Assembly (NCBI GenBank): GCA_001579985.1
Contig: LRSR01006157.1
Coordinates: 1 to 31,084, forward strand
Source: Hypsibius dujardini
Taxonomy: Eukaryota > Tardigrada > Eutardigrada > Parachela > Hypsibiidae
Length of the DNA stretch: 31,084 bases
Reading direction: 5' to 3'
This document shows positions 9,523 to 19,874 of this stretch, in pieces. The translations under genes were made by a program, and so were the position numbers. Within the stretch, counting starts at the first letter, position 1; every line of letters begins with the position of its first letter. The notes below the pieces were generated by a model. It saw nothing but the letters and a program-made list of their open reading frames with translations. It ran no database searches and was not told the origin of the DNA.

Positions 9523-9625
9523 ATATCTTTCGTGTTTTCCTCCTACTGGCCCCGTGCGCAACGCTTCTCTTGTGGTCTCGCTAGAATATTCTAACACCTT
9601 CAATATCTGAGTTCTAAATAAAAAA
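9523..9625 (+). promoter_or_regulatory. Short upstream region of the S28 peptidase gene
   Basis: Only 103 bp separate the family B element from the peptidase ATG, so if transcription starts here the promoter and 5' UTR overlap or abut the element. A palindrome AGAATATTCT at 9583-9592 fits a heat-shock-factor-type GAAnnTTC pair, but one site is weak evidence. No TATA box is obvious. Confidence 0.35.
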
Positions 9626-11337
9626 ATGCATTCACCACCTGTTCTTGCATTCCTGTTGATAGCTTCATCTTGGAACGCCGCCTACGGAAGTAGTCATTTT
9701 TTCCAAGGCAAATACCGAGGCAGTCTTAAGGGCTTGCCTGCTTCGAACCATTCAACCAGCTATGGGTAATAACTTGGTTTAGTGGAACATTAACAGTTTT
9801 TGAGATGAAAAACAGTATGAGGAGAAGTGTGTATTTCGGCTCACCCTCCAGTTGGTCCGTAAATCGGCTCACCCTCCAGTTGGTCCGTAAATCGGCTCAC
9901 CCTCCAGTTGGTCCGTAAATCGGCTCACCCTCCAGATGGTCCGTAAATCGGCTCACCCTCCAGTTGGTCCGTAAATCGGCCCACTCGTGGGTTTCTCTTT
10001 GATGGCGGGTGCTTGATTGTTTGATTTCCAGAAGTGCTATAGTATATTAGGATATAGTACAGCAAATCAGACAATCAAGCACCTGCATTGAGTGAGCCGA
10101 AATACACACTTCACCTCACACCTTTTTTCATCTCAAAAACTGTTAATGTTCATCGATATATGTCTGATTTGTGTCTTCTTATATTCACCTCGTGGTTAGA
10201 GCACCGGGAGAACAGTATTTCCCGCAGAAACTGGACCATTTCAATGAGGCTAATGTCACGACGTGGCCGCAGGTAAAATGTGGTTGGAAATTATTTTAAA
10301 TTGCATCGTTGTCTTTTTCTGTGCGATTAATCGGTAAGATGTTTCTTGCAGCGTTTCTGGGTGCAGGATAAATTTCACAAACCGAAAGGACCCGTGTTTG
10401 TCATGATTGGTAAGGAGTCACGGTCGTCACAGACATTCAGTTCAGTTCACTGCCGAAGGAGTAAACAGACCGGCAAACTAGTCGTTGCACACGCATCCAT
10501 CGATTGATTGATTGAGATGTTGTAGATCTAGAATTCACCTGATTTGCAGGGGGGGGGGAGGGGGTACATACTAAAAGTGTTCTTTCAGGTGGAGAAGGTC
10601 CAGAAAATCCAATTTGGCTGACCCAAGGACAGTGGATCGGATGGGCGGAAAAGTTCGGCGCGATTTGCTTCATCTTGGAACATCGATTTTACGGCAAAAG
10701 CCATCCGACACCGTATGTCACATTCGTTAGAAAATAACCGAAGGGGGCAAAATCGTAGTCAGACTCAGGCAGGCAGAGGGGCAGACAGACAAACAGCAAG
10801 CCAACCAGACAGACAGACATACAGAGAAGCCAGACAGACAGACATTCAGGCAGACAGGCAGACAGACAGACACAGACATGCCAGCAGGTAGGCAGACAGG
10901 CAGACAGACAGACACAGACATGCCAGCAGGCAGGCAGGCAGGCATACAGACAGACAGTCAGATAGACAAAGAGGTGAGCAGTTCACTAAATGGACGGGCA
11001 GACAAACAGTAAAGTGAATGAAAGAGGACGTAGGTGATACTGTCGTTTCTGCATTTCAGGGATTTGTCTGTCGAAAGTCTACAGTTCCTCAGCAGCGAAC
11101 AAGCTCTGGCCGACCTCGCCAACTTCATAACCAATCAGACCGCAGCGCGAAATCTGAAAGATTCAAAAGTCGTCACATTCGGAGGCTCCTATCCCGGCAG
11201 CTTATCAGCTTGGTTTCGATCCAAGTACCCACACATCGTGCATGCTGCCATCAGCTCCAGTGCGCCAATGGTCGCCGTCGAGGACTTCGCCGGTATAGCT
11301 TACGCTGATTTGTATCTCTTTCGCAGGCCAACAGACC

Positions 11338-11377
<40 letters not shown>

Positions 11378-12908
11378 CAGACAGACAGATAGCGCGCTTG
11401 TTTTGTGATCACGATTTTTTTCAGATTATGCTGTTGTCGTAAAGAATTCCCTTAACCGCTCCAGTCCGCAGTGCGTGCAGAACGTCCAGGCAGCCAACGA
11501 CGCTCTGCAGGCGGCGCTGAAGAACCCGGACAGTGCCAAAAAGTTGCAAGACCTCTTTCAACTCTGCACGCCCGTCAGCAATGAGAACAGCAAAAAGGAT
11601 CTGGAAAACCTTGTGGAATCACTTGCGGGAAATTTCATGGAGGTCGTGCAATACAATCGTGACAATCGCGCATTTGAGGGAGCGCAGGCTACGAACATCA
11701 CTATCGATACTCTGTGCGACATCATGACGCATGACAGTACCGATACAGCGCTACAACGATATGCCCGCGTGAACAGCCTGTTGCTGTCCGCGACTTCCCA
11801 GGAGTGTCTGAACTTCACATATGAGTCCTTTCTGGAACCGTTGGCGAATACAGAATGGACCGACGAAACAAGTGCAGGAGGTATGCAAATCTCGGAACAA
11901 GCAGAGACACAGGAAAAACCGCCTTTAGATAGATAGACGTACTCGCACAGACGGACAGGCAAATTTGCAGGCTGGCATATTGCAGCTAGGCAGGCAGATA
12001 GACACGCAGACTGGCAAAAAACAGCAGACAGACAGACAGAGAGACAGACAGTTAGACAGTTAGACAGACAGAAACACAGCCAGGCAGGCATTCAGGCAGG
12101 CATTCAGGCAGGCACTCAGGCAGGCACTCAGGCAGGCACTCAGGCAGACAAATAGGCAGACAAACTGACAAACAGTCAGAGACAGAGAACCAGGCGGACA
12201 GACAGACAGACAGACAGACAGACAGTCAGGTTCAATTCATATGCTTGCAATATGCAATTCAAATGCAAAGACAGGCAGCTAGTTATAATTATTATATAGA
12301 CCAATTTATATTAGACGCCAAGTATACGAATTAGACGCAGACAGACAAATTTGAAAGGGATGTTGACAATATCTGCCTTTTACTAGGTCGTCAGTGGACG
12401 TACCAGACCTGTACGGAGTTTGGCTTCTTCCAGACATCCGATTCCAACAACCAACCCTTTGCTCCAATGTTTCCATTGAAGTTCTTCGTCGATCAGTGCA
12501 GAGATTTATTTGGGCTGAGTGAAGAAATTCTCCAAAACGGCATCACCGAGACCAATACTTACTACGGCGGTCGCGATCTCAAAGTTGACCATATTGTGTT
12601 TGTGAACGGAGACATCGATCCGTGGCACGCGCTCGGGATTACGAAACGACACGGCCACAACGCTCCCGCTGTATTGATCAAAGGTTAGGCCTCTCAAATG
12701 AGAATTTGGGTACATGCATGAGATAAAACAAACTAAGAGAAGAAAGTAAGGTGTTTTTGTTTTAGGAGCCGCCCACTGTTCGGATATGTAAGTGAACTAC
12801 AGGTTTATCGATACTTTTGCTTGAGCTCAGACCAGACCAACAAGGAGATAGGCAGGCATGACCAGTCAGACCGATAGGTGGACATACAGCAGACAGACTG
12901 ACAGCTAA

Positions 12909-12959
<51 letters not shown>

Positions 12960-13160
12960 GGTGCACAGACAATCGTACGGAGAAAGTGAAAGTCAGACAG
13001 ACAAATAAAGAGACAGTTGCTCGTCAAGATTTTGATCGTCTTGGAATTCGTGATTTACAGGTACCCATCGAGAGACGAAGACATCCCGGAAGTCAAACTG
13101 GCTCGTGTGATAATCGAGTTTTTCTTACGGAAGTGGATTGGTTGGTTTGCTGAAGCTTAA
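9626..13160 (+). CDS. S28 serine carboxypeptidase, PRSS16-like
   Basis: Nine exons close in phase to 500 aa: 9626-9765, 10200-10272, 10352-10409, 10589-10712, 11060-11292, 11425-11880, 12387-12683, 12766-12787 and 13061-13160. Residues 1 to about 20 ([21 protein letters not shown]) are a signal peptide. Family landmarks follow: [35 protein letters not shown], then [13 protein letters not shown] with nucleophile Ser175, [34 protein letters not shown] with Asp439, and AAHCSDM with His464. The triad is complete. The text follows thymus-specific serine protease (PRSS16) more than PRCP or DPP7, for example in TNTYYGG and DPWHALG. S28 enzymes cleave after proline or at peptide ends in lysosomes or outside the cell; the exact substrate is unknown. 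Exon 1 (46 codons) and exon 8 (22 nt) are easy to miss. Introns 4, 5, 6 and 8 carry ACAG arrays; intron 1 carries a fold-back element. Confidence 0.95.
9785..10151. mobile_element. Long-TIR fold-back element inside peptidase intron 1
   Basis: The ends at 9785-9845 and about 10092-10151 are inverted copies of about 60 bp (GAACATTAACAGTTTTTGAG outermost, GTGTATTTCGGCTCA innermost). A second, inner inverted pair (GTGCTTGATTGTTTGATTT against its inverse near 10060-10083) makes the element palindromic towards its centre. Between the arms is a 28-bp minisatellite, five units at 9836-9975 built on CTCACCCTCCAGTTGGTCCG. A target-site duplication is not clear. Confidence 0.85.
10762..11010. repeat. 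ACAG array in peptidase intron 4
   Basis: CAGA/CAGG units with a duplicated segment of about 50 bp containing ACACAGACATGCCAGCAGG (twice, about 10868-10930). In the host sense they read ACAG. Confidence 0.92.
11334..11390. repeat. (ACAG)n in peptidase intron 5
   Basis: A clean GACA run in the 132-nt intron 11293-11424. Confidence 0.95.
11940..12232. repeat. ACAG array in peptidase intron 6
   Basis: GACA units interspersed with GGCA units, including a run of about five GGCAGGCACTCA-type 12-mers (about 12085-12145). It occupies more than half of the 506-nt intron 11881-12386. Confidence 0.92.
12835..13020. repeat. ACAG array in peptidase intron 8
   Basis: Degenerate GACA units with a clean core at about 12908-12960, filling most of the 273-nt intron 12788-13060, between the 22-nt exon and the last exon. 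Confidence 0.92.
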
Positions 13161-13529
13161 TTAAAAACCATTTACATTTAGCGATAAAATGGTACTGTTT
13201 TAACGCAACATGTGATTTTATTCTATATATTCTGATTGGTATGGCCTTGAGCTGTCTGTGAAAAAGTGGAAGTGTGAACATTTTGAAGTGGAAGTGACAA
13301 AGTATTAAACATGTTTGTCTGCCCATTACGAAGTGGCGGGACTATTTCGGATAACAATCATGCCAAATTTGGAACAAACACTTGGGACTTGGATTCAGGC
13401 TGGAAATGCCTTGCTTCGAAGACAAACGCCGTGTACGACGATACCACAGTCGATAAATGAAGTGAAAAATCTGTCTGTCTGTTTATCTGTCTGTCTGTCT
13501 GCCTATCTGTCTGTCTGTCTGCCTGTCTA

Positions 13530-13588
<59 letters not shown>

Positions 13589-14074
13589 GGTTGCATATAT
13601 GATTGTCCATTAGTTTAACTGCCTGCCTGTGGTGAGTCTTCACATCATCATACGCTCCATCTGAGAAAGTGCGACGGACATTAGTTCCGCTTTGTTCCTG
13701 ATTCTCGAAGTGTCTGACTGCTTTGCCAAGAATGCCTGGATCACCGACAGCCACGCCATCACACATTCAAAACCACTATCAGCTGCCAGGCTGACAACTG
13801 TCCCGCAAAATTCCACCTGAAAGCCATCACAAAGCAATTCATTTGGTCGCTGCCAAAAATAATACGGCCTCTCAACGGAAAACGCCCCGCCCATCTAGCC
13901 TCCAGCAACAAAACATTTGTTCCTTCAGCACCGGAATCATTAATCCTCTTGATGAACAAAGAAATTACCCAACCTGCGTCTTGAACAGACCGAAACAGAC
14001 ACAGACACACAGACACCAAATAAAACTCCGGTAATAACTCTCTCCCGCGTCTTCAACGCCTCTCTCCGGCGTCT
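13161..14074. other. Spacer between peptidase and transporter genes, with weak ORFs
   Basis: The two genes converge here. A plus-strand ORF of 49 codons (13311-13460, starts MFVCPLRSGGTISDNN) and a minus-strand ORF of 85 codons (13894-13640, starts MGGAFSVERPYYFWQRP) look protein-like. Both matched no family, and other frames over the same stretches are also open, so I do not call genes. A (CTGT)n array at 13470-13590 separates them. Confidence 0.3.
13470..13590. repeat. (CTGT)n tetranucleotide array
   Basis: About 120 bp, mostly uninterrupted CTGT with a few CTAT/CTGC units at the left. Confidence 0.97.
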
Positions 14075-17000
14075 TCAACGTCTCTCCTTCCGAGGCTTCG
14101 GTTTGAAGACCGGCTTGGAGAGCGGTCGCGGTGTCAGTGGGTCAAACTCATCCAAATGTGCAATGGGCGGGGAAAAGACAAGCGGTCTAACGGGAAACGT
14201 CACCGGCATCGCGGACTGCGGAGTGTCGGTGCCGGGACTGGTCGTCGCACTCACCAGCGTGGCCATCTCATGATTACTTTCGGGGTCGGGTCTCGGGGGC
14301 GTGTGCCGAGGACGAAAGAGGCAGTAAAGGTGCTCCAGGACAATCAGCGAGGCGCCGACGGTCAGGCAGACAGACAGCGTGAGGAAGCCGTAGTCATAAG
14401 AGCCGGTGCGGTCGCGCATCATACTGATGAGCGGCGGACCGGCCAGGAACGCCACGCCCTGAAAGGCTATGACCGATCCGAGGGCGGAGCTGAGACGCGG
14501 CAGGCCGAAAAAGTCCACACAGACGACGGCGACGAGGGAGATGTAGCTGCCGGACGCGGCGCCGATGAAGGCCGCGTAAACGGCCAGTCCGATGTCGTTG
14601 GTGGCCCAGCGGACCAGCCAGTTGCAGGCCGCCGCGCAGTAGATAGCCCCGCAGAAGCCCCACTTCCGGTGGAACAGCCCGAGGTCGGAGAACCATCCGA
14701 AGCCGATGCGCGCGAAAATGTCCGCGATCCCGATGATGGCGACGAGTTTGGCGCCGTCGTCGCGCGTCATGCCCAGGTCCACGGCGTGCGACGGGAGGAT
14801 GAGGAAGATGATCATGTAGGAGAAGGTGGACAGCATCACCGCGGTGGCGTAGATGAGGAAGAGGCGCACCTTGAACAGGGAGAAGTCAAACAACGGCGGC
14901 TGGCCCTCCTTCCGCCGGAACCTCCGACGAAATCGGACATGCCAGCTGGCCGAGGAAGAATCCCTCCTTCCTGAGGGTTCTCCGGTGCTTCTGAATTGAG
15001 CTCGCCTTGTGGCGCTATTTAACGCCTCATCCGGCATGGAGTGCGCTGAGCGCTTGCGATCCTCCAGTGCCGGGGTCTCCAGGAGATTCGGCTGCTGCGA
15101 GGGGGAATCCTCGCCGCCGTACAGGGAGACCACGCCGTTGCTGCGCGCCGACGCCGGCGCACTGAACGCCTTCAACGTGGGCATGAGCGCGTCCGAGTTG
15201 GTGGCGGTCAGGAGATTCTTACCAGTGGAGGCCGCGGATTCCCCGCCGAATTGAGCAGCAGCGCGGCGTTCTTGAGCACGGAGGATACGGACGTGGGTGG
15301 CGATGGGCCGGAGGAGGGCGCCCGCCACACAGACATTGAAAGCGAACGCCCCGCCGATGAGGATGGCCCCCGGTATTGTGTATGCCTCGATGAGGTGAGA
15401 CATCAGCATAGGCACTGGAGGAAACAACTGATACATCATGTGATCGGTTCAGGGACACCAGTGTCTCCTTACCGGTTATGGATCCCACAGCGGCTCCAGA
15501 AAGGGAAAGTCCGTTGGCTAGGGCTCGTCTTTTTTCAAAGTACGTCCCAACGGCCACTGAAAGGAAGCATTTGGATTCGAATTGCCGATGACACAAACAA
15601 ACAGACAGACATACAGACAGATAGACAAACAGACAGACATACAAACGGACAAACAGACAGACAGGCAGACAGACAAACAGGCAGACAAACAGGCAGACAA
15701 GCAGACAGATGGGCAGACAGACAAACAAACAGACAGACAGGCAGACAAGCAGACAAACAGACAGATGGGCAGACAGACATACATACAAACGGACAGACAG
15801 ATAGACAGATAGGACCTACCGACGGAAGGCGTATAACAAAGGGCGGATCCAATTCCTAAAATAAAAGCCTTACTTTAACCAAAGCTGGGACGGTACTGGA
15901 ATGAGGTCTCATTGCAATAAGAAGTGACGCGCACGTACCGCTAAGGCACCCAAATGAGAAGTACCAGAAAAGTAAACTGTTTGCAAAACAACAGAGGGAT
16001 ATTCCAAGGCCCAACATCAATCCACCGAGTATCACAATGCTGCGCTGAGTGAAGGCATTTGCCAGGACACTGGATAATGGAGCTGTAGGGACAGGGGGGG
16101 AGGGGGGAATTTCAGATTAAATCAGGCCAAGCGAAATCGGTTCTGATTTACTTTTTCAATTAATGGTAATTTATTATTGCAACGCACCAAACCAGGTACT
16201 GCAGACAAGGAAGATCGAGTAGATCCATGAGGCTTTGGCGCTGGAAGCGCCATAATCCTTCTGAAGTTCCACAAACACGATGCCGAAGGATTTGATGAGG
16301 CCGACATTGACGACGTGCATCAAAAAACACCCAAAAACAACCATCTGCAATCAAAGCAGGGAAGATGTTCGCAATAGTTATGGGGGGAGAAGGAGGTTTG
16401 AGCAGTTCTGCCAGAAACCCTAGCCGAAACCCGACAAACAGACAGACAAAACAGGCAGACATAGTCCGGCAAGCGCAAATCACCGTCCAGACATGCAACT
16501 AGGCAAACACCGCAAAAAGGGGCAAGTCACAGACAAAGTAAATGACAAACAAGCAAGCTAGAAGGCAGACAGTCAGGCAGGCAGACAGTCAGACAGACAG
16601 ACAAACAGACAGACACACAGATAGACAAACAGACATACAGACAGGCAGACAAACAGGCAGACAGAGAGACATAAAGTCAGACAGACAGACAGACATACAG
16701 ACAGGGAGACAAACAGGCAGACAGACAGGCAGGCAGAGAGAGAGACAGACAAACACATCGGCCACAACGAAACCAAGCACTCACCCAACCATATCCCCCA
16801 TCCAGGACGTTAAAATCCCTCTTGTCTATCGCTCCACCACAAGCCGTCGCCGCGCTCACCGGCACCGCCTCGGAGTTCCGATGCGACGGCGTGCGGTCCG
16901 TCCGGGCGGACACCTCCAGCACGTCCTCCAGCGTGGCCGACTCATCCTCCCGCTCCTCGACAATCTCTGCGGCGACCAGCGAGCCGTCGTCCGCCCGCCG

Positions 17001-17144
17001 CACCCGCAGGATCCGGCCGCCGTCCGCCAGGCTCGGGTTGGTGGTATTGCTCCGCTCAACTCCGCCCCCGCCGCCGCCCTGGACAGACAGCGGTTTGCCG
17101 TCAGTCGAGGTGGTGCTGGCCGACTGCTGCTGTAGCTGTGACAT
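14075..17144 (-). CDS. Monocarboxylate transporter-like protein, SLC16 family (paralogue 1)
   Basis: Six minus-strand exons: 17144-16785, 16344-16200, 16082-15939, 15855-15820, 15556-15473 and 15414-14075, giving 702 aa. The start is the first in-frame ATG (MSQLQQQ); a possible acceptor TTTATACAG just upstream suggests a 5' UTR intron. The N-terminal 114 residues are hydrophilic. The MCT signature DGGYGW is at 115-120, opening TM1. TM1 keeps Lys138 (LIKSFGIVF), aligning with the TM1 lysine of human MCT1 (Lys38). The second signature YFEKRRALANG is at 234-244. A loop of about 135 residues (about 298-433) separates the six-helix halves. TM8 holds ADIFARIGFGWFSD with Asp488 and Arg492, matching the Asp302/Arg306 pair of MCT1. 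DRTGSYDYGF precedes the last helices. The family moves monocarboxylates, often with protons, across the plasma membrane; the substrate here is unknown. The exon 2 donor (A/GTACCT) is the weakest splice call. The whole C-terminal half is a single 1340-nt exon. Confidence 0.94.
15596..15812. repeat. ACAG array in transporter 1, intron after the 36-nt exon
   Basis: GACA/AACA/GGCA units fill most of intron 15557-15819. In the host sense they read CTGT. Confidence 0.96.
16435..16765. repeat. ACAG array in transporter 1, intron 1
   Basis: GACA-type units, densest at 16560-16760, in the intron between exon 1 (ends 16785) and exon 2 (starts 16344). They read CTGT in the host sense and run to about 15 nt from the 5' splice site. 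Confidence 0.94.
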
Positions 17145-17328
17145 TACCGGCCGCGGACTGTATAAAGAGACATTCAAAACATCCCTTAAACATACCCAAA
17201 AACAACACTACTACCGTGAAAGAAACACGACACGTGAATGTGCCAAAAAGTAAAACACTAAACACACATACGCGCTGACTAAAGTCCTCCCCGGTCCTCT
17301 TCACACTTTCACCGCTCCAAGCTGACTT
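17145..17328 (-). promoter_or_regulatory. Upstream region of transporter 1
   Basis: This is the 5' flank of the minus-strand transporter. The likely UTR-intron acceptor TTTATACAG lies at about 17159-17167. No clear core promoter motif was seen. Confidence 0.3.
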
Positions 17329-17555
17329 GTCTGTCTGCCTTGTCTGTCTGCCTTGCCTGTCTGCCTTGTCTACCTGCCTTGTCTGTCTGCCGTGTCTGTT
17401 TGCCTTGTCTGTCTGTCTGTCTGCCTTGTCTGTCTGTCTGCCTGCCTTGTCTGTCTGCCGTGTCTGTTTGCCTTGTCTGTCTGTCTGTCTGCCTGCGTGT
17501 GAGTTGTGTGTGGCGAAATTCGCGGCCTGTCTGTCTGTGTTGTCTGTTTCCTGGT
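17329..17555. repeat. CTGT/CTGCCTTG tandem array
   Basis: CTGT units mixed with CTGCCTTGTCTG dodecamers. A block of about 60 bp containing CTGCCGTGTCTGTTTGCC is repeated twice (about 17390 and 17455). Confidence 0.93.
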
Positions 17556-18056
17556 TAAATGATGACGACACACAAGCGAGTCGGACGGAGGGAAGTGAAG
17601 TGGAGAAGGAGAAAGTCCCAAGGGGGAAATGGGCCTCGTTAACAATTGATGCCGATCAGTGCGCGGCTCAATTGACTGACTGAGTGACATGACTGAAGTT
17701 GACATGAACCGAAAACTGACCTGTTACTCGTCCTCGACGGCTGGTCTACGCCACATTACACTCGGGCAAACGATCAAAGTCTACCATCTCTCCTCGCGTT
17801 GTGCGGATGATGGTAGTTCGGATTAGTTCGATGCGTCGCCAGGGGGTGAAGAGCGCAAGATAAAACCGCAAACGGTCCGTGGCTTCACGTCCGCGACCTC
17901 CTGGAGGTCTCCATTGCAAACTGCCTGCGCTAATAGATCTGTAATGATAGCGAACAAGGACGACACGATTAGCGGGATGCTTCCGGTTCGAATTTGTGTG
18001 GACCTAATGTTGCGCACGGATCAGTGCAAAGTCTCAAGTATTTACGCTGTGATGAA
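17556..18056. other. Spacer, one short minus-strand ORF only
   Basis: A 64-codon minus-strand frame (18017-17823) has no ATG start and sits directly after an in-frame stop, so it is not called. Nothing else was recognised. Confidence 0.35.
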
Positions 18057-18190
18057 AATTATTTAATTTTAATTTATTTTAATTAATTAAAATTTAAAAT
18101 TATTTAAAATTATTATATTATATTTTATTTTATTTTATTTTAATTTTAATTTATTTTAATTTAAAATTATTTTATTTTATTATTTATTAC
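18057..18190. repeat. AT-rich low-complexity tract (TTTTA/TTAAAA)
   Basis: About 130 bp composed almost only of A and T in TTTTA, ATTTTA and TTAATT blocks. A second, smaller tract lies at 18740-18830. Confidence 0.95.
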
Positions 18191-18642
18191 ATTATTGTAA
18201 TTAGTTCACTATTCACACGGAAGATACTGCACACGATACAACGTATCAATAGGCAGTATGCGCCATGACACGAACTCCTTTCCTCGAAAACGAAGACACG
18301 AGGCGCTCGATTGTGGCACAGTCGTCTCCACATTTTTCTCCGGTTGCACAAAAATCAGGTGCGCGCATGCGCCGTTTGTTGTGGCAGGCCGGTTGGGTCA
18401 ATAAAAGAAACACTGGCTAGACAGGCTAAATTGATGTCGCCCATGGCAAATCAAATCGTGCAAAAGATATCACAACGATTTATTTGGGACAACTCCCGGT
18501 CAAGTCGCACGTACAATAATGTAATGTGAGCCTGTGGGACTTGCCTCAAACTCACCGAACAGCAGTTTCTACCGCTGTCTGAAAGTTAATTGCCCTCTGC
18601 TCTCCTTTTGATTATTTATAGTGTGTCGGACGTTTTTGATTG

Positions 18643-18702
18643 GCTGGTAGTGGGTGTGGTTTGCTGGTAGTGGGTGTGGTTTGCTGGTAGTGGGTGTGGT
18701 TT
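18643..18702. repeat. Exact 20-bp triplicate with TGTGGTTT motif
   Basis: Three identical back-to-back copies of GCTGGTAGTGGGTGTGGTTT. Each contains TGTGGTTT (a RUNX-type core) and the CACACCC box of KLF/Sp factors on the other strand. Binding is untested. Confidence 0.95.
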
Positions 18703-18956
18703 GCTTGACCCGAAGTGTGCATTTGGGGGCGGAGTTTGACTTATTTTTATTATTATTTATTATTATTTATATTTTATTTTATTTAATCTCAGCGATGAAT
18801 TAAAATTTATTTTATATTTTATTTAAATGAAAAACTCTTATTTAAAAAGGACTAGTGCTCGTGTGTTGCTGCACACGACTCCACGAGGAAATTAGAATTT
18901 GCTCGTGAATTCGTGAGCCGTTGTTGTATGACTCACACTCGATCTCACGCTCAGTT

Positions 18957-19084
18957 GTACACACGTGGCAAAAACCTCGCGCTGACTGAATTAAGCACTT
19001 TAACTCGGAGGCTGCGTATAACAGGCATGCAACGAGTTTAGTGACTTAACTCGGTTAGCGCAAGGTTTTCGCCGCGTGTGTACG
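18957..19084. repeat. Imperfect inverted repeat, ~39-bp arms
   Basis: The arm beginning GTACACACGTGGCAAAAACC (18957) is matched by an inverted arm ending GGTTTTCGCCGCGTGTGTAC (19084), about 85% identical by eye, with a 48-bp loop. Confidence 0.8.
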
Positions 19085-19148
19085 TCGTGAATTAGTGTCG
19101 TCGTGTTGGGAAAAGACTCTTGTCTCATGGCGCATACTGCTGAATGAC

Positions 19149-19338
19149 CAATAGATTACGCCTTACAACGCTTTGATCTCTCCTCAGTTCGTCTCAATAA
19201 TAATAATAATATAATGATGCGATTTTGCCTTTATGTTAAGGATTATCGAATTTATGGTTAGCTCCCCGCATAGAATAATGACACACACGCCGCACACCTT
19301 CATTTGATGGCTGCATGGCACGGGGAATATTTTTGTAC
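19149..19338. other. Spacer, nothing recognised
   Basis: A short (AAT)n run at about 19196-19210 and otherwise featureless sequence. Confidence 0.35.
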
Positions 19339-19615
19339 CCGTATTCCCCCGATCTCAAGGGACAGTTAAGCCCCGCCCACTCCAGTCATCGGTTGACTGC
19401 TCAATCGGATTCACTGTGTCATGATTGGTTGAAATTTAAGCGCAACTTAGCAGCGATTGATTGATTGATTAAGAGGGATTTCTTGACGCACAAATTAGAT
19501 CAATTGATTGATTGATTGTAGGTAAACAATAGCAAACGGTGATGAACAGATAAGATCCGGGGTGGATCAAATTAACTGGTAGGGCAAAAAAGTGTCCCTT
19601 GAGATCGGGGGAATA
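19339..19615. mobile_element. MITE-like element, family A, copy 2
   Basis: Closely similar along its whole length to 5981-6266 and in the same orientation, with ends CCGTATTCCCCCGATCTC and its inverse GAGATCGGGGGAATA. A 16-bp direct repeat GGGGAATATTTTTGTA flanks or overlaps the element at 19322-19337 and 19608-19623; its outer part is probably a target-site duplication. Confidence 0.85.
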
Positions 19616-19623
19616 TTTTTGTA

Positions 19624-19874
19624 ACATTTTAAAAATCAATACTGCCCAGGACAATCGATGATGGAAATAGCGCGCGAGCTGAAAGATGCCCAGACGATAA
19701 TCCGAACTTTGACCGGGCAATAACTGACCTGTGTTTCCCTTTGAGAATATCTCACACAGTTAACCAAACAAAACGCGAGGTTAAAATACGGAAAAACAAG
19801 CCGCAAAAATAGAGTTGCAAAGAAGCCAAGGCGTTATCTTCACCGTCGCGATCAATTGGTGCTGCTTTTCAGAT
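19624..19874. other. Spacer, nothing recognised
   Basis: No ORF with support, repeat or hairpin was found. Confidence 0.35.

Larger units (their letters stand above)
18255..19148. mobile_element. Possible DNA element with short inverted ends (~0.9 kb)
   Basis: GCAGTATGCGCCATGACAC at about 18255-18273 is inverted with one mismatch as GTCTCATGGCGCATACTGC at about 19122-19140. The interior holds no convincing ORF, a 20-bp triplicate and a long hairpin (both listed). The ends are only about 20 bp and no target duplication is clear, so this may be a dead element or a coincidence. Confidence 0.35.

Noticed and set aside
13527-14034. A further gene between the peptidase and transporter 1
   Set aside because: Short protein-like frames exist on both strands at once, no family matches, and splicing options are too flexible to decide.
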